DNA of 64,000 bases from Dicyema japonicum (taxonomy: Eukaryota > Dicyemida > Rhombozoa > Dicyemidae): contig RDEW01000077.1 of the NCBI GenBank assembly GCA_011109175.1, forward strand, positions 13,957-77,956. Reading direction: 5' to 3'. The position numbers and the translations under genes are program-made. Positions 43,300-54,910 of this stretch are shown in pieces. Under the pieces are notes generated by a model. That model ran no database searches. It worked only from the letters and a program-made list of their open reading frames with translations, and was not told the origin of the DNA. Each line of letters opens with the position of its first letter. Within the stretch, counting starts at the first letter, position 1.

Positions 43300-44200
43300 T
43301 TTGGTTGAGGTGGTGACGTGACTCCCTAGCTATGTCTCAAACATGTTTTATTCGATTGCCTTTTACTGTCGCTTCATTTAATGTTAGAGAACTGTCAACG
43401 AGCTCGAAACGGAACACCTGTGCGAGACCTGATGTATGCTGTCTTCAAGAGAAAAAGTGCATGAAGACACGATGAAGTTTATGGAAAATACTAGCTAATG
43501 TTACTGCCATCTGAATGCCGACACTGTAATTTGCCGTCCGAGTTTCGTTGAGAAAACGAGAGTTCTAAATGTGGAGTGTTCATGATCGTATTGCGATTCT
43601 TCAAATCAAACTAAAACCGACACGGAATAAACTGGTAAGTATTATCAACGTATATGCACCCACACGGGAGAGTATTGGTTACCTCTGATGAGTTGGACGA
43701 ATTTTATAAAAGCCTTTATAAAGTATGCACCGAACTGGACAAAACAACAATCGTGTTCCTGGGGAGACTGGATGCCAAAGCAGCATTAAGAAAACCACGA
43801 AATATGTATTGGAAGGCACAGAAGAGGGTATCGAAACTCTTCCGGAAAGTCCCTAATTGGGTTCTGCTGGAATTTGGTCTTTATTTATGCAATACGACAT
43901 TTCAACATCCAACAAAGCATAAGACGACATGGACTGGCCACAGAAAAGACCGAGACGGCCGAGAGATTACAATATACAATCAAAAAGATTATATATTACG
44001 TGAGAATGCACATAAAAACTTGTTCGTAGACTCACGGTCATATGGAGAAGCTGCAACAAATAGTGATAAAAGGATAACGGTGGCTCGGATGTGCATATGG
44101 AAACTATTTGGTAACATTGCCCAGAACAATCGAGTTGAAGGTAGCATTATTAATCAACTATTAACAATTCAACCTTCTCTCTCATCTACATGAAAAGTAG
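43300..44200 (+). mobile_element. RTE-like endonuclease (copy A)
   Basis: Frames give VASFNVRELS, VCCLQEKKC (catalytic Glu block), RNKLVSIINVYAPTRE and, in the 179-codon frame 43,654-44,193, DELDEFYKSLYKV, FLGRLDAKAA (GDxN block decayed to GRLD), HKTTWTGHRKDRDG, IYNQKDYIL, DSRSYGEAATNSDKRITVAR. The catalytic His of SDH is Lys here. The RT expected next is interrupted by about 700 bp containing the U6 gene. Confidence 0.85.
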
Positions 44201-44597
44201 ATTTATTGGATCAATGGTTCACGACTGTAATTTTAAGTGGAGGCTAATCAAATTCTGATTGGATTTAAGTGTAAAAGATCCATAAATTTAGTCCCCAAAA
44301 GAATCCTCCACTTAATATAGAATTGTTGGACCAATCTATCAAGAATTTTTCAATAATACAAAAAAATAAATATATTTGTTAACATTTAAAAACCACCTGT
44401 TCATTAAGACAAATTAAAGCCAAGCTCATGTATCTACTAGAAGAGTGGATGACGAAGGCACAAGAATTGGACTTTGCGTCTGCCTCAGAATGGATTTTTG
44501 CGCAATCCATTTAGATGTGGAGAAATGGTAGACGTGAAAGGTATTCTGTTGTGAATATTAATAAATTGAATTATTCCGCAAAAAATGAAATTCAAAG

Positions 44598-44602
44598 AAA
44601 AA
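44598..44602 (-). terminator. Pol III terminator of U6 (copy A)
   Basis: Five consecutive T on the minus strand, directly after GCGTTCCAC. Confidence 0.8.
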
Positions 44603-44646
44603 GTGGAACGCTTCACGATTATGCGTGTCATCCTTGCGCAGGGGCC

Positions 44647-44678
<32 letters not shown>

Positions 44679-44696
44679 TTATATGTCCCGTAGGAC
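44598..44696 (-). ncRNA. U6: U6 spliceosomal snRNA gene (copy A)
   Basis: About 99 nt on the minus strand. U6 is the catalytic snRNA of the spliceosome. Visible: ACAGAGA box (44,657-44,663, pairs with the 5' splice site), AGC triad (44,649-44,651), and the highly conserved CATGGCCCCTGCGCAAGGAT and GACACGC blocks, then GTGAAGCGTTCC. The usual 5' stem-loop is replaced by a compact hairpin: (AT)GTCC, TACG, GGAC(AT), a UNCG-type tetraloop. This removes about 7 nt compared with human U6, but base pairing is preserved. A TATA box lies at -28, and a run of five T follows. All this argues for a working or recently working gene rather than a processed pseudogene. Confidence 0.93.
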
Positions 44697-44714
44697 ATTC
44701 AAATACTTCCATAC

Positions 44715-44724
44715 TTTATATATA
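44715..44724 (-). promoter_or_regulatory. TATA box of U6 (copy A)
   Basis: TATATATAAA, starting 28 bp before the predicted first U6 nucleotide (44,696), the position used by TATA-dependent Pol III snRNA promoters. A proximal sequence element should lie near -65 to -45 (about 44,740-44,760), but that stretch is plain AT-rich and I cannot identify one. Confidence 0.7.
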
Positions 44725-44894
44725 GAGTGAAATCTATTTTTATTTATAATTAATGTATTTTTAATGTTAGCTTTAAAATATAATATTCTTAAATAAAAAT
44801 TAAATTAATTAATTGTATCCTAGATAATTATAAATGAATTTTTTATAAAGTAAAAATATAAATATTTCAAATAAAACAACAGTTTATTGGAGTA

Positions 44895-45530
44895 AATATA
44901 TCCAACAATAGATCTCTCCATAGCTTTCGACTCAATAAACAGACAGAAACTGATGAATGTGTTTGAGCAAATATTGGATGAATCGTCGGTTAGAATAATC
45001 AGACTACTACTTGCAAACACAAGACTATCTGTGAGGACAGAAGGAGCAACTTCCCGCAGTTTTAAAACAACGATTGGGACACCACAGGGTGATTCCTCTC
45101 TTCCCTTTACTATTCACCATATATTTTGAATCTGCACTCCGCGACCTCCGTAAATGCTATATAGGAGACATCGAAATGACATCTTATGCGGATGGTGTGG
45201 ATTTTGTATCACGGGACGTGACCGCACTCCAACACCTGCTAGAAAATGCACCTGCGGAGCTTGAGAAATGGTTTCTCAGCGTAAATGTTAACAAAGCTGA
45301 AATTACGGAAATCAAAAGAAAAGACGATATTACTCATGAAAGATGGAGACGTACTAATAAGCTCGGCTCTCTACTAGGAAACGGTGAAAATGTACTAAGG
45401 AGGAAAACAGTGGCAAATGCGTCAATGGCTAAACTGAAGAAAGGATGGCTAAGGGCCAAAGGACTTGGAATTGACATCAGATGCAGGCTTTACAACGCGT
45501 TTGTGAAAAATAAAGTATTAAGGAGAAAAT
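44895..45530 (+). mobile_element. RTE-like reverse transcriptase, central part (copy A)
   Basis: Before 45,074 frames give SLHSFRLNKQTET-type residues and LLANTRLSVRTEGATSRSFK; the frame 45,074-45,553 reads PLFTIYFESALRDLRK-like sequence, MTSYADGVDFVSRD, FLSVNVNKAEITEIKRKDD, LGSLLGNGENVLRRKTVAN. The catalytic YADD is YADG, so this copy cannot be active. It ends about 100 residues before the usual RTE C-terminus and runs into AT-rich DNA. Confidence 0.85.
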
Positions 45531-45559
45531 TAGCGTTTATATATTTCAATTAATAATTA

Positions 45560-46090
45560 AATTGGATTTTTTTATTTTTAGTATGCTACTTAATTTTAAA
45601 AAATTAAAAAATAGTATTGAAAAAAGGATAAATTATTTTTATCTGTATGTGGGGCATTTTTTATTGGGGCAGGGGTTAAACTGTATTTAAAACAGAAAAT
45701 TTATATTTTTAGTGACGAAACAAGTTAAATATGTGATAATAAATTAAAAGATATATACACAAATTAGATTTGTTTAAATATTATACTGTTTCATTTTTAA
45801 ATAATGTATAAAGTTAAAAAAAATAATAATAAGTTACCCTTACTTTTTGGGGCACCCCCACTTTTTGAAGCACATAAATCTCCCACCCGGTGTCCGACTG
45901 TTTAAGTAAAAAGTATAAGTAAAAACAATTTTTTATTCCCACATACTAAATCATAGATAGCTACTATGGGAGGCTACTTCGCGACGATAAGTCGGTGGAG
46001 TGAAAAATTAGGCCTAAATACATTTTTTTTTAATTTTAAGTAATTTTTTAATTTTTCCATGAATGTCTTATTAAACAGCCAATATATATA
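45560..46090. other. AT-rich DNA without recognised genes (copy A)
   Basis: Contains GGGGCATTTTTTATTGGGGC and, 200 bp later, TTTTTGGGGCACCCCCACTT, which may be ends of a small element, but I could not pair them convincingly. Copy B: 62,490-63,020. Confidence 0.4.
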
Positions 46091-46094
46091 TTTC

Positions 46095-46270
46095 TAGATA
46101 ACTCACTAACTTCCTAAGTGGACTTACGTGTATGCCTCAGAGGTCTGTAATATATCTCACGTCTTTTCTCCAACGGAGTCCCTTGAGGATCTTCGTTATC
46201 CCCTGCTCTGTTTAACCGTTTTTCTAGCCGTTCTTGGCCTCTTCAGTCTCAGACCCAGGTCATGTGTCTT
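46095..46270 (+). mobile_element. CR1-like LINE RT scrap (copy A)
   Basis: Frames give LTNFLSGLTC, RSVIYLTSFLQRSP and PCSV-type residues corresponding to LSGQRGRVCHEGLKSISRL and GVPQ-LFN at 22,950-23,075. Copy B: 63,025-63,190. Confidence 0.55.
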
Positions 46271-46604
46271 GCAAACCGAGTACCAGAAGAGCGTAAATAC
46301 TGAGGTCCACTCGCTATGAATAGAATTTTAAATAGCAGTTAGTAATTTTTCGAAAAGTTGAGATAATGACGTACCTCTATCGCGGGATATATTAAGGATA
46401 AAAGCCCTTGTCAGTGGGGATGATCGACCTTACTGGGTCGGAGACATTGGAAAATTAAAATTCTTAACAAAGATAGATGCGTTTAGGATCCAAATTCGAG
46501 TTTCGTTCTGACTAGAATTGACAGAACTCAAAGAATCATCTGTTGAAGCTGCACATATTGTATGATAGTTAATATGATTTTGTTTGATACTAGTATAAAC
46601 CCTA

Positions 46605-46690
46605 CTAAATATAATAATAACACCAGAGACATCGAATACACAAACTAACTAATCATGTGATCACAGCATGCTTAAATAGGGACCTCATTA
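46605..46690 (-). mobile_element. LINE 3' terminus (copy A)
   Basis: The minus strand carries GTGATCACATGATTAGTTAG then GTCTCTGGTGTTATTATTAT, as at 30,205-30,290. The hairpin arms are partly mismatched here. Copy B: 63,525-63,610. Confidence 0.55.
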
Positions 46691-46699
46691 TGGCCCGAT

Positions 46700-46965
46700 G
46701 CTCTTCGCTCGACACCACACATGCACGTATCGGGTGAGTGACTGAATCATCGCAGTCATGACGGCGCGTTCCATGATTCATTCATATCATGGCTTCTAGA
46801 GGCATTGGAGAAAGGACAATCACACAAGAAAAAAAAGTGAAGATCATTCCTTGGTTCTACGATTAGTTAAAATTAATTGTTTTTTACTTAAATAAAGTGT
46901 GTGTCCTGCCTATGCGGAGCTATAAATACTATGGCTCTCGTGAAAAAGCTTTATTATTATTAACA
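46700..46965 (+). mobile_element. SINE-B copy (in duplication copy A)
   Basis: Has GGGTGAGTGACTGAATC, AAAGTGAAGATCATTCCTTGG, AATAAAGTGTGTGTCCTGCC and the RTE-like end TATGGCTCTCGTGAAAAAGC before (TTA)n. The tRNA-like head is not clear. Copy B: 63,630-63,882. Confidence 0.7.
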
Positions 46966-47085
46966 ATTCAGAATATCTCATATTTTATAGGAATTATTAG
47001 TCAACAAGCATGTTTTTTACTGAAATTCGGAACTCATTGGAAGCTCTTTGAACATGTATTGAGAATGTACCTGAAAGTCCCAGCT

Positions 47086-47755
47086 AACATGGACATAAAA
47101 GATTTTTCTCCTACAACTCTCCTATTATCTCGGAAGTTCATGAATCGCCCGAACAACCTTCAATAGATTAGAGTGTCAATCATTCAACAATTCGAGTGTT
47201 TCTAATTGACTGTGCTTACTGATTAGAAATAAATATCTCGATGCATCAACATCAACCATTTAAGTTTAATGGTCTATTTCACATGTGTTTGGTTGCCATG
47301 GTGGATTATTGGCTTCAATGAGAATAACCATTTTTGAGAATATAAAATTCTCAGTTTAAGACTAGCTGCGAGATATCGGGACAGTTAAAGAACTTTATTG
47401 TTGAAGATCCTAATTAGAATTCTTACTTATCCTCAGGATTTAAAACTAACAAAGAATCTATGTGTTTGTAATGTAAAGGTTGGGGAATTTTGATGGGACA
47501 TAGTCTATACAACAATGGAGTTCTCTCTTGAAGTTTTAGATTTTGATTAAATTTAGTATTTTAGAAAGTTGTTGTATTTTAAAATTTCAGAAAAATTATG
47601 TCAAAGACATTATCCAGTAGAATATTTGTGTCAATTTCAAAGACTTTACAAAGAAGGAGAGTCCAATAGAAAAGTCCTTTGATATAGGAATTCTACATGT
47701 AACTCGCTATTTTGAATGGAATTGTATTTTCTTGTCTAAAACAAGGATTGTAAAA
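47086..47755. other. Junction region between duplication units
   Basis: About 670 bp without a counterpart inside the window. No gene recognised. It is either the end of unit A (then its match lies past 64,000) or spacer DNA. Confidence 0.6.
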
Positions 47756-48564
47756 TTACAACAAATTAAGAAAAAATAAAAAATCAGAAAAACCGAAAAA
47801 ATACAATTAAGAATTCTTCGCTTTAGATTTCTAAGAATAGACTTCGCTTTGTCTTTAATTTTTTGGCTGTGGTTTTCCAGAATATCCTTCTTATGGGCAG
47901 TTTCCTTTTCCATAAGCTCAATGAATTTGGAAGTGTCATCAAATATCATATTAGCATTTCTTGGACAGGTCTGAGTTGAATTCCATCTGGCACACATTGG
48001 GAAACTTAGTAATGTCTTCCTTACGAAGAACTAGCATTCTATGATCTCAAAATTTTTTAAATTTTGGGCCAACTGGATCGAACGTGGATCCTACGTATTT
48101 CATATTTTATTTTGTTCGGAACTTCATTAGAATATCTGGTGAGTTTTCGGCAAACCACGTGAAAATTATTTGCTAAAAATCTGAATCAAACGTCTTTGAA
48201 ATCTCCGCTAATTTTTTAGAATATATGCTGAGAAGGGAGCTGAATTAACTTTCCAGATTTTATCTCAATCGATGTGGAATTGATTCATGCACGTGGAGTT
48301 AACTTAATCCACTAGGATGAACCCAAATGTAAAAAAATCTCTTAGAAAAATGTCGCTATGAGCTCTGCTAGTATTTTAGTAAAGTGTATTATCCTGATGT
48401 CGTAGTTATGTAGGCTTAAAAATTTATTAAAAAAATCTCAAGTATTTTGGTAGTTGAAGAGGCAAGAGAGTGATACAAAGTTTTCAACGAAATCGAAAGT
48501 GCGATTGATTCACAACTCAGATGGATTTTTACAGCGCCCGAGAATGGCCATCATCTGCCACAAT

Positions 48565-49875
48565 CCTCATTAAGCAATGTCATAGGACGTGACAAAGCAC
48601 ATGCAATAAGGAAAACCAAATTTTTGCCATGTCCCGTAGCCAGTCAAAGTCTTCCCCGTCCATGGTGCGTCTCTCTATTTCTTTAAGTTCTTCGTAAAAG
48701 ACGGTCGGTAGGTTTCTTCGTTCGACCACAGAAACTAAAACAAAGTAATCCTTCTTGGCTACGTTTGTGGATGTCCCCAGGTCCTTCCAAACTATATGTC
48801 CAAATAACCTCCATCTTGTCTCATATATGTTTTTGTTTCCAAATAAAGCAAATTCAAGTTCATTAATAATGTACCCTGGCTAATCATAATAACACCAGAG
48901 ACCACGGTTACACAAACTAACTAATCACGTGATCCCACCACGTTCTAGCAGGGACCTCAGATTTTTTAAAAAGACAATTTAAAATACTTTTCTAATTAAA
49001 TCATTAAAAACGGGTTTTAATTTACGGAAAACACAATTAAATCAAATTTACTAACTGCTTCTAAACCTTTTTCCTCTTGGAAGTGGAGTCTTTGACTTGA
49101 AACCCATTCGTTTTCAACTCACTCAGGTTACCTTGAACGTCATTGAACTAATCTGCTAATTCCACCAGGTGATTGTTTGTAGTGACAGAATCTTCCTCGA
49201 TAGTGTGCACCCCATATTTATACTCCACTAAAATGGTCTCCAACGTCTATTTGAGAAAAGCCGATTTAATGTATGTTCTAGTTGGTGCTTCGACTGCAAT
49301 GGCTCCAAAGTGAGATTTATAAGCCTCCAAACCAAGACACAACAAAGAAAAATAATTGGGATAACATTGTCTGCTCCAAAATTTTGGAAGACCTTAAAAA
49401 GAAACAAATCAACATCGTCTGGCTTGTTTGGTGTCAGCTTCAAATGGAGGGAGTAAAACATCGCTTGGTGGATTACTCTCCCGGTCGTTCTACAAAACGA
49501 TCTGAAAGCTGTGGAGAAAACATTGCCAGCATCTGGTGACGATCTGGATTTACTAGGGGACCTAGCAAAGAACAGAAGAGCTTGGAGCAACCTAGCTAAT
49601 TCTCTTATATTTTTTAGGAAAATCCTAAATTATATTCAAAAAAGTACAATTAGTCAAAAACATCCAGAGAAGCACCTCCTGACGGCACTTCCTTCAAATC
49701 AGTATGCGAAGTCTGCTGAAAGAGGCCAGGATCACCCGTTTTTGTCTAATCTATGTATGGCGCTAATTCTGGTTCAATAAATTCGAAGTGAATTCGAAAG
49801 ATGTCGGAGGCTGGGATCACTTAATTTAGCAAATTAATACCTTCTTTCTTGGTGCTCTTGGCGTTTTGAAATAAA
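48565..49875. mobile_element. Copy B of RTE/LINE tails (48,565-48,880 -, 48,883-48,962 -, 49,440-49,875 +)
   Basis: Same three fragments as at 29,880-31,190. In B the plus-strand C-terminus runs further open (49,511-49,780, including DDLDLLGDLAKNRRAWSNLA) because small indels differ. The 120-codon minus frame at 49,228-49,590 is the antisense of this element. Confidence 0.7.
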
Positions 49876-50509
49876 ATGTTAAATAAATTTAATCCCACTT
49901 GTTGCTAGGATTCAAAAATGAGGAAGACGCTTCAGCTTTCGAAGCTGAGATCAATACTAAGGTACCTTTTGTGCCGGAGCACATAACTTGTCACGGTCAT
50001 TCCTAAGGCTTCGGATTCAATAGTGCTAGTCTTCGGAGTCCCTGGACTTAGTAGATGATAATGTATTAATAATATTCATTGAAACAATGTATAATCACGA
50101 TGTAACGACATAACAATTTGGAATGCAAATAATACTAAAGAGCCAACAGAATATAAATAGGGACAAATCAAATAGTGAAAAATAATCCACATTTATAGGT
50201 TATAAAATATAAAATATATATTAGACATTTTGATAACAACCTTCAACACTATTTGATAAATCCAATAATATAATGTATGACAATACAGTAGAAAATAAAA
50301 CAAAGTAGACAAACAGCCAACCACAAGAAAGTGGCAAACGCATGCCAAATAATATATTAATGTAATTATAGGTTCGCCATATAGCAAAATTATTTTAATA
50401 ATAAAGATGTATTAAATTTATTTAAATTAGTCAAAATTTGATGTGTCTATGTCATTATCGTATTCTCAGCATGTCTATTCTACCCCGCCCGAAAAGTTTT
50501 GAATATTAT

Positions 50510-51215
50510 GCCGTGTGACTCACCCTCATGTGAGATCGGTCACTTGAAGTTTTGGAAAAGAGTCGCAAACTCCCTATCCCACAACCAGATCGGAATCATT
50601 TAATTATACGATAAGTCTTATCCTCTTTTTTGATTTGGGGTGAATACATTAAATTAAATTCTACCACGCTTACGAGCCGATGAACTGTGGAGACGTGTGA
50701 GGAGGAAAGTTACATAGTGATAGCTAGTAGAACGGATTATGACGACAGTGCACAGCTAAAGCTCAAGTATTCATATACTTAGGGGGTAGATACCTCTCAT
50801 AATCGCGATCTCAATGTTCTTGAAAAGCTATTGCGCCATTCTAGTTTCACTTTTCCTCTTCCCTGTAGGCGGTCCGATTAACCATATAAGCCCAGACATA
50901 CTCGAGCCTAATAACGCCAGATGTCTAAACAGTGATCGGTTGGAAAAAAGAATCAGTCCACGATGCCGTGGTATTTCTTACTTTTCAAATTTCAGCAGTG
51001 CTGGCTGCAGAACCTACGTGCAAAAACTACGCGGACCTACCTAAGGATTTTTTGTTTGTTCCACTCACCGTTGAGACGTCTGGTTCCAATGCGTCGTCTA
51101 GGAAATCGGATTTCTACACGATCAGGAGATTCTCATGAGCGGTGCTAGTTAAATAAGCGAATCTCGTTCGCCATCTTAAGAGGGAATAGCCACGCACTCA
51201 ATGCAGCCGCTATAT
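50510..51215 (+). mobile_element. Copy B of LINE 3' tail and LINE C-terminus
   Basis: Counterparts of 31,845-32,110 (50,510-50,800) and 32,270-32,560 (50,960-51,215). The C-terminal frame reads FVPLTVETSGSNASSRKSDF; the following RGN segment has been altered by indels. Confidence 0.65.
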
Positions 51216-51736
51216 GACCATTTATTCTCTTTTCTTTCTCTAATAAAATTAATAATTTTAGTAAATTTGACCATTATGGAAATTTGAAATTTAGGTTATT
51301 ATTAGGTTTAACGAAATTTAATAGAAAGTTAAAATTTCTTTTCATGTGGCATATATTTGGTTGAGACAGCACAAGAAAGAAATCTTAATGAAAATATTGA
51401 ACTATTCATCTTTTACAATCTCCCAACAGCCGAGAACGGGGACTGTATGGACATAACTTAAGAACTACACATAAATAAAATTGAAACTATTTTTGCTAGA
51501 AAAACAAGGCAATTTAGATCATTTTGTTGAAAAAGTGAAGTTTTCAGTATATAGAGGAGGCCCGTCAGCAGGATGAAAATCTGGATACATCCCGGAGTTT
51601 AAATTGTGATTTACTAGAATAAAAATATCAAAGATCAGGTTTGGGCAGTTAGATGTAACGCCTTAGCAAATTTAATAGCTCCACCGTGTTTGAAAGTCAA
51701 CTTGAAAATGAGCAGAATCGGTCTGTCGTCAACTTC

Positions 51737-51902
51737 AATCACAGACTAACCATCAATGATAATACTTGAAGCTTTTCCGGTCGGGCTCTTGGGTTCAATC
51801 ACAGACTAACCATCAATGATAATACTTGAAAGCTTTTCCGGTCGGCTCTTGGGTTCAATCACAGACTAACCATCAATGATAATACTTGAAGCTTTTCCGG
51901 TC
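51737..51902 (+). repeat. 60-bp unit in three tandem copies (copy B only)
   Basis: Units start at 51,737, 51,797 and 51,857 with AATCACAGACTAACCATC and run to the next GGGTTC; the second has one extra A and one fewer G, so they are nearly identical. Copy A has one unit (34,849 onward). The array begins exactly at the junction where 1.8 kb of A is missing. Confidence 0.95.
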
Positions 51903-52199
51903 CTAGACTTCCAGTGAGCATCGAAGATATGTGACCTCCGTGAGCAGACGTACAGCATTAGCAGCTGGAAGACTGAGGACGGCAAGCCTCCTACAGGATA
52001 GGGAGGTCGGGGCTAGTAACTAATGAAACTGGAAATGACATTGTATAACTTCTCCAAAATCAAACAGAAGCTATTTTTACTGTCGAGGAGATGGTATGTC
52101 TCTAAGGTTATCTAAACCTCCATATGTGAGATAAAAATTAAATAACAATAGGAGGTGAAAAAAATGGTGTTGAATTTACAAAAGCAATTAAAAAAGGTT

Positions 52200-53072
52200 T
52201 AACCAAAGCCAGATGTCACCAATGTTTCTTGAATCAATGGAGACGCTTGTCATAGCGATTCTTAAAATGTGGACGCAGAATCGACCATCGTATGTTGGAG
52301 TGAATATTCGCTAGGGTTCAGCGCTCAGCCCCCTGTTATTCAACATTCTCATGGCTATGATGCCAGAATAAAAATTTTTAAGGATTACGCAAAAATCTCG
52401 TATGTGTCCAGCCATGGAAATAGTCGACAACAGGAAATAGCGTGTCTCCAAGGGTTTGACAATCTCAGCAAAAAACTAATCCTCTGCTGATCTCTAACAT
52501 TCGTAGATTCAATCGACATGCTGCGACTTGAGGAACTCAATAGATGCCGTACACTTACACTACCTAGGAGAGTTAATTTGAAGAAAAGGGACTTTATGGA
52601 AGACATAGTTTTAGAAAAAGAGGGTCTTCCAAGCACATCTATGTCTGTAAAAGTTAAAAAATTGGATGAGATTTTTATGTCCCTTCGACAAGTTGTCCTG
52701 CACTTTCCTGCACTTTTTTACGTGACACCAATATATTTGCATACACATTAACTGGGCGGCGCAGTTGTAATGAGTGCCGGGAAAAATGACTGATGGCCCT
52801 TAGTTCGAACCTTGCGAATGAAAGTTCAACGCATCTACGATGCTTTGGATTGACGAGTGACGCCTTATTAATAAACATCTCACTGCAGAACAGGATAGTT
52901 TAACAAAAAAGACCACAACCAACAAAAAGAATAAAGAAGTGAAGAGCATTCCTTGGTTTTCCCTCGTTGATTAGTCTGATAATTCTTCTTTACTTAAATA
53001 AAGTGTGTGTTTCTGCCTGGGAAAGATATAGCTACTATAGCTCTTCGTAAAATGCAGTATTATTATATACAT
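52200..53072 (+). mobile_element. Copy B of LINE RT fragment and SINE-B
   Basis: 52,200-52,745 matches 35,200-35,750, and 52,749-53,072 is the SINE-B with GTTCGAACC B box at 52,803-52,811. Confidence 0.65.
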
Positions 53073-53472
53073 TAATTATTTTCATTTGTTTTCTGCTAGT
53101 CCATAATTTGATTACGCAATCATTGTCCTATTTATGCATTTTCAGGCTTTGAGGAATGTCAAATCCAATGCCATAATAGTTTAACTCAGGTTGGTTTTAG
53201 TACAATAAATTTGTACTCACATAATCCTCAACAAGCTTAGTTCGAGACTTTTGGAGAGAAGCACTTTATAGTTAATAATGACTTTTTCCATTTTAGAATA
53301 GAGACTCCTTATAGTCGTTTTTATGACTGAAATTAAATGTAATTAGCAAAAAGTTTTTTAGTCATTATCATTTTTTAAACAGGGAATATTATTTTTTTCT
53401 AAATAAAATATTTTTAAAACATTAATTTTAATCAACAAATAAATTAATTTAGACAATAATTAGGACGACAGA

Positions 53473-54910
53473 ATGGCGAAGGCGTTACCCATTTCTAGCC
53501 TCTGCCTCAACCAGAGTCCCTCCCGTGACTCGCACCTTTTTGAGGCGAGTTTGCTTCCAATACTGTAGAGAAAAATGTCCGTTTTCGCGACTTAGTTCCA
53601 GTTGTCTCCACAGCAATGGGGGCGAAATGGTAATGGTCTCCGAGTGGATCTTCTTGACTTCCGCCTGGTCAGATGCGTCTCCAGGAGAGTGCATCGCCGT
53701 CAGCAATCTGGCTCCTGGGAAGGTGTCCACTCACGTTGCGTCCCAGACAAGTGATTTTCTGTGGGAGTATGGGAATAACGTAATTCCATCCTGCCTCTTC
53801 CCTTCGCCTCTGTCTAAGCCCAATGGTTCCAATTGGGCAGGAAATCCCGCAGCCTTGAGGGCTCAAAAATGATGTCATTGAGGGCTGCGTGGCGTGGGGC
53901 TCGACCAGCATTTCGTCGCCAAAAGAGTGATGTAAACCTTTCGTATCAACGTCCCCTCAGCAACGGCATTTGTGTCTCTGGCATATATCCAGTCCTAGGC
54001 GGAGTGCCACCCAGATCCTCAGGCTGTTTTCGTCAAGGAGGGTCCCCAGATGTGGGCACGGTAGGACCTCGAGTCAGACTCCATTTCCGCGATGTGCGAC
54101 GGACTTAATGCTTGCTAGTCGGTGTTGGTTGGCGCTTTCTGGTAATTTTTAATTAAGTATTTAAATTTTAATACAAAATTTTTATTGGTTAACCAAAAAG
54201 AAAATAAACTGAGAATTATTGAAACATTAAAAATGATTGTGCTATCGATAATTCTGTCATTATTTTTTTCATTTGAAGTTTGATTTAATTTTAATTTTTT
54301 TTAACAAAATTTTATGGTTTTATCATCAAATAAATAAAAATTAAATTAAGGCATCTGAATGGCCATGCTATTTCCCCTTAACAATCGCCAACGAGATACG
54401 TTCTCGGAACCAACCAGTCTCTCGCGGATCCTTGGTCACAGCTTGAATCATGGAGCCGATCTTACGAACCAACTCATCTGCTTGGGGCCAAGGATTCCTG
54501 ACGTTTTTACCGCGAATGGAAAAAAGATGCTCCTTCGAAATTCTCTGGTACTTCCTCCTCTTTCGTTCCTCAGTCTGCTTTGAAGCATGTCCTGGGTCTG
54601 AAGCAGAAGCAACCAAATTAGACGGGGAATAAGTATCAACACACGTTTCGTCCCAGATCAGGTTTCGTCCGTTGGCGAATGGAAAAGTCGTCACCCCATC
54701 AGGGCGTTTTCATCGTTTCGGGAAAGACCAGCAGGTTCTAATAGGCAATGGTGTCCAGCAGAGGTAAGGGAATTCTTTAATGTCATGTCAAGAAAGGAGT
54801 GCCTGGGGAAACGACCCGCACTCATCTTGCATGACAAGGGATGATAACCAAAAGGATCGATCCAACGTCCACAATTGGTAGCATGAATAAATTCATTGGA
54901 ATCCAAAGGT
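53473..54910 (-). mobile_element. Copy B of the two zinc-knuckle/PD-(D/E)XK-like LINE ends
   Basis: 53,473-54,110 and 54,355-54,910 repeat 36,427-37,080 and 37,325-37,880. The second is the best preserved member: a 108-codon frame (54,368-54,694) has FANGRNLIWDETCVDTYSPS, then VTKDPRETGWFRERISLAIV, and 54,691-54,906 carries the zinc knuckle and LEPAGLSRNDEN. Confidence 0.75.

Larger units (their letters stand above)
29079..47085 (+). repeat. Segmental duplication, copy A
   Basis: From ACAACAAATT at 29,081 onward the sequence aligns with 47,758 onward in the same orientation, through to the window end (64,000 corresponds to about 47,085). The offset falls from about 18,680 to 17,010 across the A-specific segment, then drifts to 16,915 through small indels. 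By eye identity is about 95%. Similarity may extend weakly left to CGCTATTTT at 29,047. Confidence 0.95.

Noticed and set aside
43680-43715. Hammerhead-ribozyme-like string CTGATGAGTTGGACGAA (also near 60,625)
   Set aside because: It coincides with the coding sequence DELDEF of the RTE endonuclease, stem II would have only two pairs, and no flanking stems I and III can be drawn.
44515-44730. 71-codon plus-strand open frame over the U6 gene
   Set aside because: It is the antisense of the U6 RNA and has no independent support.
46425-46510. tRNA-like fold (GTCGGAG paired with TTCTGAC, TTCGAG loop)
   Set aside because: The acceptor-like pairing works with G-U pairs, but the T stem has mismatches, the D arm is not convincing and copy B does not improve it. 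At most an eroded SINE head.
49228-49590. 120-codon minus-strand open frame
   Set aside because: It is antisense to the LINE C-terminus encoded on the plus strand (DDLDLLGDLAKNRRAWSNL), which has recognisable family motifs.
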